A stretch of DNA of 64,000 nucleotides. Source: Phallus indusiatus (lineage: Eukaryota; Basidiomycota; Agaricomycetes; Phallales; Phallaceae). Every line of letters starts with the position of its first letter. The stretch's first letter is position 1. The notes beneath the pieces are model-generated. The model did no database searches. It was not told the DNA's origin and saw only the letters and a list, made by a program, of their open reading frames with translations. The position numbers were made by a program, and so were the translations under genes. This document shows, piece after piece, positions 1-12,800 of the stretch. The DNA lies in assembly GCA_027605045.1 (NCBI GenBank), contig JAQFWX010000040.1:310001-374000 (forward strand), written 5' to 3'.

Positions 1-3000
1 GGACTCGAAGGTCTCCTGCTTGAGATCGAAATTTAGTCCCCCCTAGAATGACATTTTGTCCCTTGTGCCAAGCTGCACTAGTGTGATACATGTAACGGTC
101 ATCTAGCGCCTCGTTAGTATCGTCTTCGCCCTCACTCCTGTTGTCGATTTCCTCCCGACCAAGGTTATCCCATGATAGAATATGTACCGTACCATCGTAC
201 TCAACTGCTATGTGTGTCGCATTGGATGATAGGGCGTATACACGGTAACCGAAAGTGAGGCATCGCCATGAGTCCCTTCCCGTCGATACATTCCTGATCA
301 AGCACTGGTTTTCGCCAGAAAGGAATAGATCTTCCCCATTCGGAGAGAATCCTACTGTCCAACCTATGAGTTGTTCCTCAAACAGGTAAACCATCGTCCT
401 TGTCTGCATGTCATAAACCTCTATGTCACAAGCCTTCGCCCAAAGATCAGAGCTCATGACCCAAACGACGATGTAATTGTCGCTTAATGCCTCTAATATG
501 TGATCCTTGGTGAGCGACACAAACGAAACAAATGTCTTTTCTCGAGTATCCCAAAGTCGCAACACCTCATTTCCTGGCTGAACGCCAACGAATCTTCCTG
601 TTGAGGAGAACGTAACCTCGATCCGGGAACCTAAAATGTCTTCGAAGGGTTTGACATGAGTCTCTCTCTCATGGAAAATAACAGCTTTATTGGACACGAA
701 AGCAACGAAATATCCATCGGGAGAGATATGACACGAATGGCATCCTTTTGGTGCAATTCCTTCGTTGGACTCATATGAAACGTTCCTCGTCTTTTCCTCC
801 CAGATCAAGATACCTCCATGTTTATAGCAACAGTAAACCAGTTCTCCATTCAATGAAAATACGATATCGCTGACACACCCCTTTTCTTTCGAACTCGTCT
901 GACAAAGCATTTCGCCAGTAATATAATCCCACACCCAAAAGTCCCCATTGGAGAAGCCAGCTGCGATTTGTTTGTTTTGAGGGGAGAATATAAGTTTCCA
1001 TGGATGTGATGAGGGATGTCTTTGCATAACACTGTTTTTGAATTGAGGCCTGAGGGATATAGGTTGACCGACATCCACGCTGAAAAGCTGCGGATACTGA
1101 GGAAGAAATTGCGATGATATCCATGATTCCTTTGAGATACAAGGAAGGGCGGAAAGGTAAAGATGCGGTGTACTTTTCGTCAGAATCTCTTCGAATTTGA
1201 ACAAAAATTGTGATGCCTCTGCTGCGAGTAAACCTAATTCAGGATCCGTGTCCTACATATCAAATATTTTAATTTCACACCATACATGAAAGGTGAACAC
1301 TAACTTTTGTCATATTTATTAGGATCTGCATTGCAGAACGACCATGTTCTACCTCCGCTAGGAGACTAAGCACTTCAAACAAGTAAAGTAACTTGATACG
1401 AATTAAGTCGTTGATTTCCGCCAGAAGGTCTTCGTTAAGACTGGAATGTTCCAGGTGGTATCCCCAAAAACAACATGCATATGACAAGCAAGATGGAATT
1501 GATTTGGCTACCCGAGATTCAAAGTTTGGTATGTCTCGATTGCGTTTGTGTGATGTTTCCAGTTCGCAGATATTGAACCGGAGCATTCCATTCATAACCC
1601 GCAAACATGCGTGCGTGAAATAACTTTGGTCTGACGTATCAATGTAATACCGATTCTGAGTCCCGGGCTTTTGTTCAGAACTGAGAAAAAAGTCGAAAAC
1701 TGAGGTGTGTATTGGTCGAACGTAGGTAGTAGATTGTCCGTCGAGGCCGATGAACAGCGAATTTAACAGCTTCAATACAACTTGAACATTCTTGCTGTCA
1801 CCACAAATAGGTCCGAAAAACGCCTGCAGGTCCGAGACTGAAAGTGGCTTCCGTGAAACTATGACCGCTCCAACGCATTTTTTCAACGGAACTAGATAGC
1901 TATCGAATTGACAACCTGGCTGAGCGTCGAGAACCCGGTGGTACATCTCGTACAAGGAAGATGTCGATTCGGAAAGGACGGTCCTGAGTCGTTGCGCTGC
2001 TTCTAATTCATCGAGTTCTAAAATGTAGTCGCATGCGATTTTCGCCCATATGAAAAAGCTTTGTGCCCTCCGAGCCAGTAACAAACACCAATTCTCGTTT
2101 ACCGTTTTCAAAGTCTCCGATATGCCAGAAAGCTCATGCGAGATAACTTGTCCAATGTCGTTCAGTGTATCAGTTGAGTTGACGTCCGCCATGTATTTAC
2201 AACAAACGTTTCGATGTTGATGGAATGCTTCGATGTCGTGTTCGGGACGGGATGTTACTATTACACGATAATTGCTTGGAAGTTCAGAGCTCCGTTCAAA
2301 AAGCAAGCGCAGAAGGATCTTGCGTTCCTTTTGGTCACCGCTCTCGTCCAAAGCATCGATGATAATAACCAGTCGTTTAGTCGTCCCATTAGACGGCTTC
2401 ATGATCATCTCGTTGAATTGCACTTCGGGATCCAATGACTTTCTAATCGCAATGTCTTTGACAGCCTGTACGAGATTGTGTTTCCATAAGACATTGCGAT
2501 CGGCTACGTTGCGAGAAATGGTGCTGAATAAGAACTTGACCAGTTCTTTATTATTCTGACTGAAGCAAAAAAATGATCCAAGTTGATCACTTAAGTTCTT
2601 CGCAATTGTATGAGCGACTGCAGATTTCCCGGTTCCTGCCTGTCCGCTGAGGATGAGAACACGTTCGGTCGTATCCTTATAAACCCACTCCTCTATCTCT
2701 TTTATGAGCGTTTCGCGAGTTCCCGCCAAGCATTTCTTCCCCTCGACAAGTCCTACATCACTGGCGTATGGTATATCGCCAAGGAGATTGAAAACCTCTG
2801 ACATGTAATATTTAAGGAGTCAAGTATAGGTACTAGGGACGACAATCACTTACCTATATTTGATGCTATATCAAGCAGTAAGAGATCTCGATTATTTTCC
2901 ATGATTTGATCAAATGATGCCTTGAACTCCGAAATTCTGTCGTTGAGGATTGGCCCTTTTATGAGGTTTGTAGCTGGACAAACATCACACGGCTTGCATT

Positions 3001-4113
3001 AATTTAAAAACGGAGAGAACAAAAAAAGTAGGTACCTGGATTATTTTCTGTGTAATCCTTGATAAATTCCGCACATTCGCAAGTTTTATCGACAAGAAGT
3101 CTCAATTGGTCGGTTCGAGTGTCTCTGAGAACGGACAGTCGGTCCGCTTCATTTATGTATTCGTAAATGAACAACAATTTCTCAAGCAATCCTCTGATAT
3201 TGTTGGTTCGAGCATGGTTCGCTTGAAAAATCTGACAGGAAGATAAGTTGCTGTGTAAAATGGAAACCAAACGCCGGCTTACATTTGGTACCATGGACAC
3301 AATGCTCCAAATTTGTTGGGCCAATGGATTTAGCTACGTTTTTAGTTAGGATTAACTTACTACCTAGTGGTAAAAAAACAAACCGAAGCAACAGGATCTA
3401 TTGCTGTCTTCACGATTCCGAGATAAGTGAGAAACGTGGACCAGGATTTGCCTTCTGCAAAATGGATATCCTTGCTCTTCTGCATTGCTATGTCGAGCAT
3501 ATCCTTGAAGCGATCTTCCTTGATGGCAAAACTGAGCTGGCTTTTCTTGCCGAGTTGCACGTCACAAAATCCTGGATTCATTTAGAGATGAGAATTATGA
3601 ACAAATACCGCGAAACATACCGGATGATGTATTAAGAAGATCGGACACGACAGGTGTTGTGTACTCTCCAATAGTCTCTGACTTGTCTTTTTTCTCTTTT
3701 TTCATGAGAACCTTGAAGTGAATCCTGAATTCGGCGGTGGCGTTGTAGCTTTTCAAATAGACTGGTTAGTCAAAAATGGGTAATTTTGTTGAATTTGGTT
3801 AGCTTACAGAATCTGTTCGCTCCAAACAATCTGATTCCCCCGAGATTGTCCTTCGATCAACCCCAATTGCTCGCTATCGCTACCAATGATCTTGATGATT
3901 TCAATGAAAAAGATCCGTTTATGGATTTTAAGTGAAGGAAGCGGAGGGTTCGTTAATTTAATATCTGCAAATATCGTCAAGCTGTGATATAGGTCGTGTT
4001 ATTATTAATTCCGTACTAGAGATCGTATATCGACATTGCTCAAGTCTGGAAGAGAAATCAATTATTTTGATAACGCTAGATATCACATAATAGATTTACA
4101 ATGACGGTGTCAT
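1..4113 (-). CDS. NLR1: NACHT-WD40 (STAND/NLR-like) protein, 3' end outside window
   Basis: Signal-transduction NTPase of the STAND class, cytoplasmic by family. The start is the ATG at 4113-4111, chosen because the three paralogs share a 14-nt first exon beginning there. Exons: 4113-4100, 4045-4017, 3964-3808, 3748-3621, 3571-3384, 3333-3283, 3231-3036, 2973-2854, 2797-1305, 1252 to beyond position 1. Exons 1-9 sum to 2376 nt, a multiple of three. Domains in order: a beta-rich, C2-like N-terminal domain (about residues 1-165; C2 is an inference), a helical region, NACHT with Walker A GQAGTGKS near 2630 and Walker B VIIIDALDES, a helical/winged region, and a WD40-type propeller that stays open to the window edge. 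The apparent Met at 2804 lies inside an intron (acceptor TGTCAG). No break is seen inside the window. Confidence 0.88.
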
Positions 4114-4780
4114 TATGAGCTATCTTCAAAAACAATTTAGTTAGAACTTAGTGAGGAGTCTAGTCAAGATTTTTTGGATTCAGTAGAAGAGGGGACGATT
4201 GACTGATATCATCGATGGGCTTTGGTTGAGAGTGAGAGAATAATAAGGCTGCCACGAGTTTTTCACCTTCTCTATGATGTTAGACCTGTCATTGTATTAG
4301 GAATAGCGTGATGCGCTTCATTGACAAAGACAGCGCGGCAGCAAAACTGGAAATTTTGAAAGCCCGACATGCTTTGGCTTTTCAAGCATTCACTTTGGTC
4401 TAGACTCTAGTGGTGGTGCTTTGTAGCGGTAATAACGCATAATGTCTATTATTCGCAGAAGATATTGAAGATCGTCAAGATCTCAATGGCCTTGCAAATT
4501 TATGTGACACCTTCAAGCTTCATCGGGATTGAACACAACGAAGAATACACTGGACCATAATACGATGTATAGTGTGTACTGTTTGCCGTATTATTCTTAA
4601 AGCACGTAGCTCCGTTTTCATAAATGTATTATCGTTGTCACCGTGTTTGACTGAGGCTGTCCTTCGCAGCATTGCTGCTCCGACTCTTGCGCTCCTAAAC
4701 AGAGTCCGTGAAAAGAGCGTGTATTATGAAAATTGAGATAAACCTCAGGCTAACGGTACGCAGTCTCAACGCTTCAACGC
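4114..4780. promoter_or_regulatory. NLR1 upstream region, duplicated upstream of NLR3
   Basis: No coding potential seen. The stretch resembles 51113-51940 upstream of NLR3 in the same order (for example GGGCTTTGGTTGAGAGTG at about 4217 and 51210, and a second shared block at about 4645 and 51635). The promoter region was therefore duplicated together with the gene. I could not place a TATA box with confidence. Confidence 0.5.
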
Positions 4781-6180
4781 TCTCAAGACACCTGTATTCA
4801 TAAATAGAGTAATCATATCGGTCGTCTACGGTGCGGCACACCCATAAAATCGCGTCTGTGCACATTACAGCTTCCTCGCCGGTAACTTTCTTTCATCTTC
4901 GTAAAGCCGCCAGCTTAAGCGGTTCTGAGGGGAAAGAACATTATAGCTTCGCGAATGTTGATGATGAAGTGGGTAAGCATAGGACGGGACGATGAACATT
5001 GATGAATTGAACCGTGTCTCTCCATCGTGGCCCGTCGTCGGTTGCGTGCGATGTGCTGCTGGAGGAGCTTCAGAATACGCTGTTGTTCCCAGAAAGTTCC
5101 CAGAAAGAATTATGGACTTGCGTATGTTAGGCTCCGCCCGATGCATGTCATTTTCAGTCTCCAGCTGACGCGAGAGCTCCTGTTCTTTAGGTTTCCGTCA
5201 AGTCATCTTCCCTTACAAGATTAGTCATACCTTAGACATGTTGTTCGCGTCTTGATTCACGAGTGGATGATATCGGCGGCTTCGGCGAGAGCTTCGAGAT
5301 CGGTGTCAATAAAAGAAGCGGTCACTGACAATGTTGGTGTGTCCGAGGTGTAGGCTGTCAACGATGAATCTGTGAATGTCAGGAGAGTGGTAAGATGTTA
5401 TCCGGCGTTCTTAATGGGAGTGTCCGCGACATAGATGTCAACCCAGAGTGTTCTTTTAGGGACGCATTCCGTGGCGGGGCGAGCTTAAGGTGATCCAAGG
5501 CATGTAAGCTACAAAAGTCGATTGAGATTGACAGCATCGAGAGAGAAGACTACGGGAATATCGCACCGAATCCACAGTTCACGCCCTAGCCAATCTGACC
5601 TGCACTCTCACGTTCACCGAGTATCGCACTCCGTTTCCCAGTCATGCAAGCCGTAACGTGTTCAAGGATACGAGTACCGAGGTCCAGCAGCAGCGATGAC
5701 GACAGTCGGGCAGATGGTCCATCAACTCTAATGGAGTCACCAAAAGCGTCAGTGCTATTCGAAGCACGTCTTCATCGGACGGGATAAGCGCGAAGTCGGT
5801 ATCACCACAGCTGCTGAGCTTGAAGACGTTCTTTCGTGTCTGTAAAGAACTTTGGTGAATTCACACGAACGACAAATACACTGGTGTGTCTGTTTTGGCT
5901 GAGCCTTGGTCGCAGATTGATGAGATATTGAATGGATGGGATCTGAAATACTATAACTTACGATGGGGATGGCAAAGAGGATGCGGCCTGATGCGGTTCG
6001 GGAGGAGTATTGGGGGACTAATGGGGTTGGAAAATGGAGTGTGGTACAAAGAGGAAACGAAGCAAAAACGGGATGCAAATATAAGGTATTGTTTTGCGAT
6101 AAGAGCTAATACGGGAAGAAGGCCTTTGTTAAAAGTGCGCGTTTAGTACGGTCGAAGGAAACGACGCACCGGATGATGCC
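4780..6180 (-). repeat. Family A repeat, copy A1 (decayed gene-like unit)
   Basis: Reads on the minus strand. From 3' to 5' it has the C-terminal block at 4858-4880 (EEAVMCT-like reading), the VDIYV-like block at 5425-5470, and the putative N-terminal region near 5760-5935 with a reading similar to copies A2 and A7. Frames are broken. Closest in wording to A7 and A9. Confidence 0.65.
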
Positions 6181-6359
6181 GAGCTTGATTACGCAAGGCT
6201 GACACCGGTTTCTCCATTGCACACTCGCGAATCATAAGTACGCTGAAAAGTTTTCTCATATTCAGCGAAATTCTAAATGCTGACGCTGTATCTGGGCAGA
6301 TATCTTGAAACCTCAGAATAAAGAAGAAAGGGGATAGCTCCGCCCCCGTGTACCAAGTT

Positions 6360-6830
6360 GGACTTGAATAGCCTCTTTATCACTGCACGCCGCCTGACAC
6401 TAGATGGATCCAATCTTCCGTCACGATAAACTCAAAATCCTTGATGAGGATCCCTGCTTTGAGAATACCTAACGATGTCGATGAAATAGATGTGTCTTTA
6501 TAGAGCGAATGGAGCATCCGGCGACAATAGCTCACGGAAAAAGAGCCCTGAATCACGGCGTCCAAAGCGTCGATGAAGAAAGAGATGAGCATGCTCAGAA
6601 GAAACTGAGATAGAAGGTTTGACTCTTATACTTCATGCATTTGTTGTTTGCTCACCTTTAGCAGACCATATCGGCTTAGTCTACTGCCAGCGACTGCCTC
6701 GCTTTGTCAGGTCTTTTGCGAGCGTTGATGGTCCTTAATCGTCTGAAAATGGATTTGCATTGGACGCTAAACAAAGTTGTCTGCCATCGGTGCCAGTTCA
6801 GAACGCAAGTGCGATCGGAAATGGTAATAC
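6360..6830 (-). repeat. Repeat B, copy B1, with conserved short reading frame
   Basis: The minus-strand frame 6592-6380 ends with a stretch containing EFIVTEDWI. The same frame position in B2 (8841-9125) contains EFVVTEDWI. Flanking non-coding words are shared as well (6610-6680 against 9065-9150; 6755-6790 against 9205-9245). Product unknown. Probably a gene fragment. Confidence 0.5.
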
Positions 6831-7400
6831 AATCCCATACGATGTCATACTCCGTTCTGCGTTTCCCAGCAACACAAGCCGAACGTGTTCAAGAACATAG
6901 CTTTGAGGTCAACCAGCAGCGATGACAACAATCAAATGGGGTGATCCACCAATTCAAATAGTCACCAAAAGCGCCAGTGCTCTTCGGATTACGCCCTCAT
7001 TAAGCGGGATGAACGCAAAATCGAGAGTATTATCACAGCTTCTTTGAGCTTGAAGACGTTCGGAATGTTCGTAAAGATCTTTAGTGAATCCACACGAATG
7101 ACGACTACAATATCCTGTGTTCCTGAACCTCGGTCGCAGATTGATGAGATAAGGGATGGATGAGATTTGGGATGAGTGATGACGGGAATGGTGGAGAGGA
7201 TGTGGTTCTGGAGAAGTATTGGGGGACTACGAAACGAAAGCGGTAGGTTGACACTGGAAAGGTTATTTGTTTGCGAAATAACCTAGTATGGCCCCTTGTA
7301 AATCTCCTACTAGCCACATATATAATAAAACCGAGAGACTCACCCAGCTCTTCGTCCCTTTTGTCATTATATCACATCACGCAGACCTCCGCGTTTGATC
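6830..7400 (-). repeat. Family A repeat, copy A2 (N-terminal part only)
   Basis: Contains the N-terminal block near 7000-7150 (RVDSPKF-like reading, as in A7) and upstream sequence to about 7290. The 3' two thirds are missing. Together with A3 it matches 43100-45130, so A2-A3 and A7-A8 are copies of one two-unit block. Confidence 0.6.
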
Positions 7401-8830
7401 TTCAAACTTCTCAGCAAACTCCTCATACATAAGTATGCGTGTTAGCCAGGGGTCTTGCCCTCGAGGATAAACCTATAGGCTTGGTATACTCCGCGACGTG
7501 TTTCCTAATCGTTGCAACCAAAGTAATTGGATCACATTTTCGAGCTCGTGCACATCACAGCGTCTTCAGTAATGATCGTTCTCATCTTGACAGAACCGCT
7601 GAGGGCTGGAAGAACATGTCATCGGTTTCACGAACGTCGCTGATGAATCCAGAGCAGGATGGCTATTCGTTCTTGACAAGAATCGTTGAACGTTGAACGG
7701 CGGTGAAATGAACCGTAATTCACTTTGTTTCATTGTCTCCAGTTTGCTAATGGTGGTACGTTGACGGAGGAGCTTCAGGATCAGCGTGCGCCGCCGTTAA
7801 CGCCATTGTCCACAGGAGCATCGACTTGCACATATTGTCTCCCTTTTATCCCCACCGATTTTGTTCGTGTCCCAGTTCATCTATGAATTGACGTTGCTGG
7901 TTTACTGAGAACTCCGAGGGCCGTGTCGGAAGAGGCGTTGACCATGTAATGATGAAATTGTTGTTGAGTTTTAGGTGTAAGCGGTTGATGATGAGTTCTT
8001 TGGTGTTTAGAGGACGACGAGACGTTATCCGATATTCTTGGAATGTTTGTGACATAGATGATGACTTTGAGAAGAATGCTTTCCGGGACACGATACTTGG
8101 AATGACGAAGCTGAGGAAGCTCATTCATGAAACTAGAAGATGACTGGAATCAACGACGAGAACAGAAGATCATGTTGGTTGCGGCTCTAATTCTCTTACC
8201 TGCATTTCCACATTCACTGAAAAATCATATCTCGTCTCCACTGTAGTTTTCAGATCCACCATGAACAATAGCGACGGCCGAATAAGGAGACCAAAGTGGG
8301 AGAGCTGTGACACTGATGTAGGCCCTCAAGAGTACACCTTCATTAGGAGAATAAACGCAAATTCCGGAGTATCACTATGGCTCTGCCGAGCTTCAAAGCG
8401 TTCGACATATTTGTACAGGCGAATGAAAGTACTCGAGAGATGAATGACGAGGACGATGTCTAGTCCGTCTTTTCTCGCTGAGCCTTGGTTCCACGCAGAG
8501 AGATGGTGAGCGGATGAGACTGGAAGTGGTTTATGGCGGAGATGATCGAGAAGGCGGATTGACTGGTAACCCAGGAGAAGTATATGTTGTGGGACAACAA
8601 GACGGACGCGGTTTGTCCTACAAGGTGGTGTGAGCCCAGCTGTTCCCGGGGTAGGTCGAGGCAGTATAATGAAGGTCTGGTGCAGAGGGAATATATGATT
8701 GATAGTGGGCTCTGCTGGTAGGCTTTCATCACAGAGTTCAAGCCAAGCTACCGTGCGCGTGATCACTCTGTGACAAAAAGAAGGCGAAGAAAGACGATGA
8801 ATTCCGAGAATTTCACTTGCATGAACCGAG
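7400..8830 (-). repeat. Family A repeat, copy A3
   Basis: C-terminal block at 7545-7610 (CSGFISD-like reading), VIIYVTN-like block at 8040-8100, the near-invariant CTAATTCTCTT box at about 8187, N-terminal block 8330-8480, and upstream sequence including a TATATTCCCTCTGCACCA-like stretch on the minus strand near 8675-8695. Frames are broken in several places. Closest to A8. Confidence 0.65.
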
Positions 8831-8839
8831 TTGGATAGT

Positions 8840-9270
8840 TTCAATGCCAATGCACGCCGTTTGACATCATCTGAATCCAATCTTCCGTCACAACAAACTC
8901 AGCATTCTTAATGGTGTCTTCTCGCTTAGAGACGCTTGAAGAAAAAGGTCGATGAGATAGCTGTGTTCTTGTGGGGCGGATGGTCCAGCTGGCGATGATA
9001 GCGCAAGGTAAAAGACCAAATAAAATGGCGCAGAAAGTGAGTATAGGAAGAACTACCCATGAGGTAGAAATCCGGGACAAAAGGTTTGACTCCTGTGATT
9101 CATGTATTTGATGTTTGTTCATCATTAGCAGATTTCGCTGCCTTAGTCTCCACCGCTGAGGTCAATCTCCCGTTTGCACTAGTAATCTTCGGAAAAGGGA
9201 TGTATATTTGACGCTAAGTAAAGTTGACCGTCGTCGGTGCCAGTTCGAGAAGCAAATGCAAACCGGTGAA
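8840..9270 (-). repeat. Repeat B, copy B2, with 94-codon open frame
   Basis: The minus-strand frame 9125-8841 starts with ATG and has one strongly hydrophobic segment (about residues 24-46), then a tail containing EFVVTEDWI that is also present in B1. It is one of only two short frames conserved between non-NLR repeats in this window. I do not recognise the family. It could be a small membrane protein gene or the last exon of a decayed one. Confidence 0.4.
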
Positions 9271-9881
9271 GCAGTCTCATGAGCGGGGTTCACGCCGACG
9301 AGTGACGCAAAACACCTGTCATTTGACATGTCCTGGATTATCGAATCTAGAAGTACGTTTTCTCTAACGAAAACCTGCTCAAAGCGCTCACACTTTATTG
9401 TACTACCCCTCAATCCGCCCGTACTGATTTCCGCTCGCAACTTCTATTCTGGCCACCTACACCGTCTCGGAACTTTTTCTATAACGCACCATTATGAAGA
9501 GGAATGGTTTGTTTAGCTTCAAAAATAGGTCACTTATGCCAAGAGTTGGACGGTTGTGGAAGCGACGCTCCCTCTCGCCTGACGTCTTGGCTCTATTTGA
9601 ATATATTCACCTCTGTGGTTTCCCAATTCCTCTACAATCTACTCTGGACTCTTTTTTCAAACGCACAAACCGGGACAGAGAAACTCAGCGTTCCAATGTA
9701 CTCGGCGTCATGGAGCCTTGAAGATTTAAGTTTCATTACGTAGCATCACCCCCAGCGATCTTTCGCATTGATGCAGCTAATTTAGTGGATATCAATTGAA
9801 CGAGAGTATTCTGAATGAAGCCGGTTAGGCCAATCTCCTAATTGCCCCACAATGTATAATACAAAAAATGCCAAGATCTAG
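9270..9881. other. NLR2 3' flank, duplicated behind NLR3 and the NLR4 remnant
   Basis: Non-coding. Closely similar to 45140-45677 and, from about 9575 on, to 21380-21644. The shared words include CTGACGTCTTGGCTCTATTTG and TGAATGAAGCCGGTTAG. It marks the downstream part of the NLR duplication unit. Confidence 0.6.
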
Positions 9882-12800
9882 CTACTTTTTGCATTCTGTC
9901 CATCTTGTACCATGAACAAAATGTTTGAAACTGAGTTTTGTGAACTTTCCTCGGTATGTAGTTATCAAGGACATGCTTGGACACCACAGATTCCTTCTCA
10001 TCTTCTCCGGAATCCAGAATAGAAGTTCACCGTGCGGGCCCAGCATCCAACCATCCTCGCCTGACAAATTCTTCCAGGGCAAAAACATTGCTTTATCCCA
10101 CGCCCTCAGTGCATAATCTAGAACCTCAGTATCTTCGGAGTGTAGGTTGTAATCCTCAATCGATCTAGCCAAACACTGAGTAAAATACTCGACTGAATAG
10201 TCAAACTCATACCGTCTCATTTGAAGATACCCAAGTTTCTCGGCGAACTCCGGATCATTTATATGATCGATACAAAGGCGTGTCATGATCTCGCACACGC
10301 GCAAATCCCACACCATCGCTATTCCGTTTACATTGGCAGTGAAGAGGCTGTCTCCATCTAATGCCATTGGGTATCTCGGAAGCCTGCTAGTAGAATACCA
10401 ATATAGGGATAATGGTAAAAGACACTGCGTGACTATATTTTTAGTCTGTATATTCCAGATATCGACACGATACGTTCTGTCCGCGAGGCCCAATACACAT
10501 ATCCGCTCGGAGTCATTAGAGAAACAAAACATCATGGAACGAAGCGGGTCCTTATTGTTGAATGGGGGCCCATCTAGCCCAATAATACCCTTTTCCATAC
10601 CCCAGAGTTTCACTTTATTCTGATCCTCAAGGGGTATCCAAGCAATGTATTTTCGATTTGGGGAGAATACTGGAAGGTCGTGTGTATTGAAACAACTAAT
10701 GCTTGCACCTGTTGAGTGGTCTAAAATATCCAGTTTGAACACAATACCATTTTTATACCTCACACACGCGCATATATATGTATCGTTGGAAGAGACGAAG
10801 ATTGAACGGATAAATGGATCGGTGAAGGTCAAATTACGGATGATGGAATAGACACGTAGATCACGCGGAAAGGGCCCATTGATCGTTTTATGCAATTCCG
10901 AATCACGTTCCTCAATGAAAGCCTGTTCATCTGTTTGATATGCAACCCAAAACGTAGCGCCCGTTTGAGAAAAAGTAAGAGCCGTCACTTTGCTTGATAC
11001 TCTATTGCAGCTGCTCAAAGTACGGGTGCGGACATCCCATACTTTAATATTGTTCTTTTTATCACAGCTTAAAAGACGGTCGCCACTTGTAGAGAATGCG
11101 AGAATGGTGAGTGGTTCGGCCGATTCGTCTATGGTGAATACCTCCTTTTCGTCGATGTTCCAGAGACAAAGAGAAAACGGTCGATTGGCGTCAACATAAG
11201 CAACGGTCCAGTGAGTATTTTCCGGGGAGACTTCGGCAAGTGGTTGGTGTCGGTGAAAGATATCGACAACGATCACAGGGGCGGCGTTTAAGACAGCGGT
11301 TCCCGCAGGATCCAGAACTCGAAGGTCTCCTTGTGAAAATTCAGTCCCCTTTAGAATAATATGTTGTCCCTTGTGCCAAGCTCCACAAGTTTGATAGGTA
11401 AATGACGGTTCCTTAATATCGTCTTCGTCTTCACTCCTGTTCCCGATTTCCTCCCGATCAAGGTCATCCCATGCTAGAACATGTGTCGTGTCATTGTAAT
11501 TAACTGCTATGTGTGTTGCATTGGATGATAGGGCGTCTATACGATAGGAACCGAAATCGCGGTGTCGCCGTGAGTCCTTTCCTGTCGATACATTCCGGAT
11601 CAAGCACTCGTTTTTGCCAGAAAAGAAGAGATCTTCCCCATTCGGAGAGAACCCTAATCTGTAAAATTGGGAGGATTCCCGAAACTGGTAAACCATCGTC
11701 GTTGTTTGTATGTCATAAACCTCTATGTCATAAACCTCTCTGTCCTGAACTCTAGAGTCCCTGATGCAAACAATGTAACTGTCGCTTAATGCCCGCAATT
11801 TGTGATCCTTGGTGTGCGATACAAACGAAACGAATGTCTTTTCTTGAGTATCCAAAAGTCGCAACACCTCATCTGCGGGCTGAATGCCGACGAACCTTCC
11901 TCTGGAGGAGAACATAACCACACTGGAGTATTCGTGGAAATCTGCCAGAATGTCTTCGAAGGGTTTGATATGAGTCTCTCTCTCATGGAAAACCATAGCT
12001 TCATCGGTCCTAAAAGCAACGAAACGTCCATCCGGAGAGATATGGCAAGAATGACATCCTTCTGGTGCAATTCCTTCGTTGGACTCGTATGAAACATTCC
12101 TCGTCTTTTCCTCCCAAGTCAAGATACCTCCATGTCCATAACAACAGTAAACCCGTTCTCCATTCAATGAAAATACGATATTGGTGATATTCGTCCTTTC
12201 TTTCGGACTTTCCTGAAAAAGCATTTCGCCAGTAATATAATCCCACACCCATAAATCCCCGTTCCAGAAGCCAACTGCGATTTGTTTGTTTTGAGGGGAG
12301 AATGCACGCGTGCGGGAATATGCTGAGGGATGTTTTTGCATAACACTGTTTTTGAATTGAGGCCTGAGGGATATAGGTCGGCCGACATCCATGCTGAAAA
12401 GATGCGGGTACTGAGGAAGAAATTGTGATGATATGAATGATTCCTTTGAGATATAAGGAAGGGCGGAAAGGTATAGATGGGGTGTGCTTTCCGTCATCAT
12501 CTCTCCAAATTTGAACAAAAATTGTGATGCCTCTGCTGCGAGTGCAGCTAATTCATGATTCGTGTCCTACATATCAAATATTTTAATTTCACACCATACA
12601 TAAAAGGTGAACACTTACCTTTGTCATATTTATCAGGATCTGCATTCCAGAACGACCATGATCTATCTCCGCTAAGAGACTAAGCACTTCAAACCAGTAC
12701 AGTAACTTGATACGAATCAAGTCGTTAATTTCTGTCAGAAGGTCTTCGTTAAGACTGGAACGTTCCAGGTGGTATCCCCAAAAACAACATGCATATGACA

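Noticed and set aside
1275..2804. NACHT open frame of NLR1 starting with Met at 2804 as a separate gene (also 12589-14112 and 48293-49816)
   Set aside because: The Met lies in the intron just before the acceptor (TGTCAG or GGTAG), and the upstream exon joins in phase in all three paralogs.
8326..8880. 184-codon minus-strand frame as a gene
   Set aside because: It runs through family A promoter and N-terminal sequence in a frame that is not kept in other copies.
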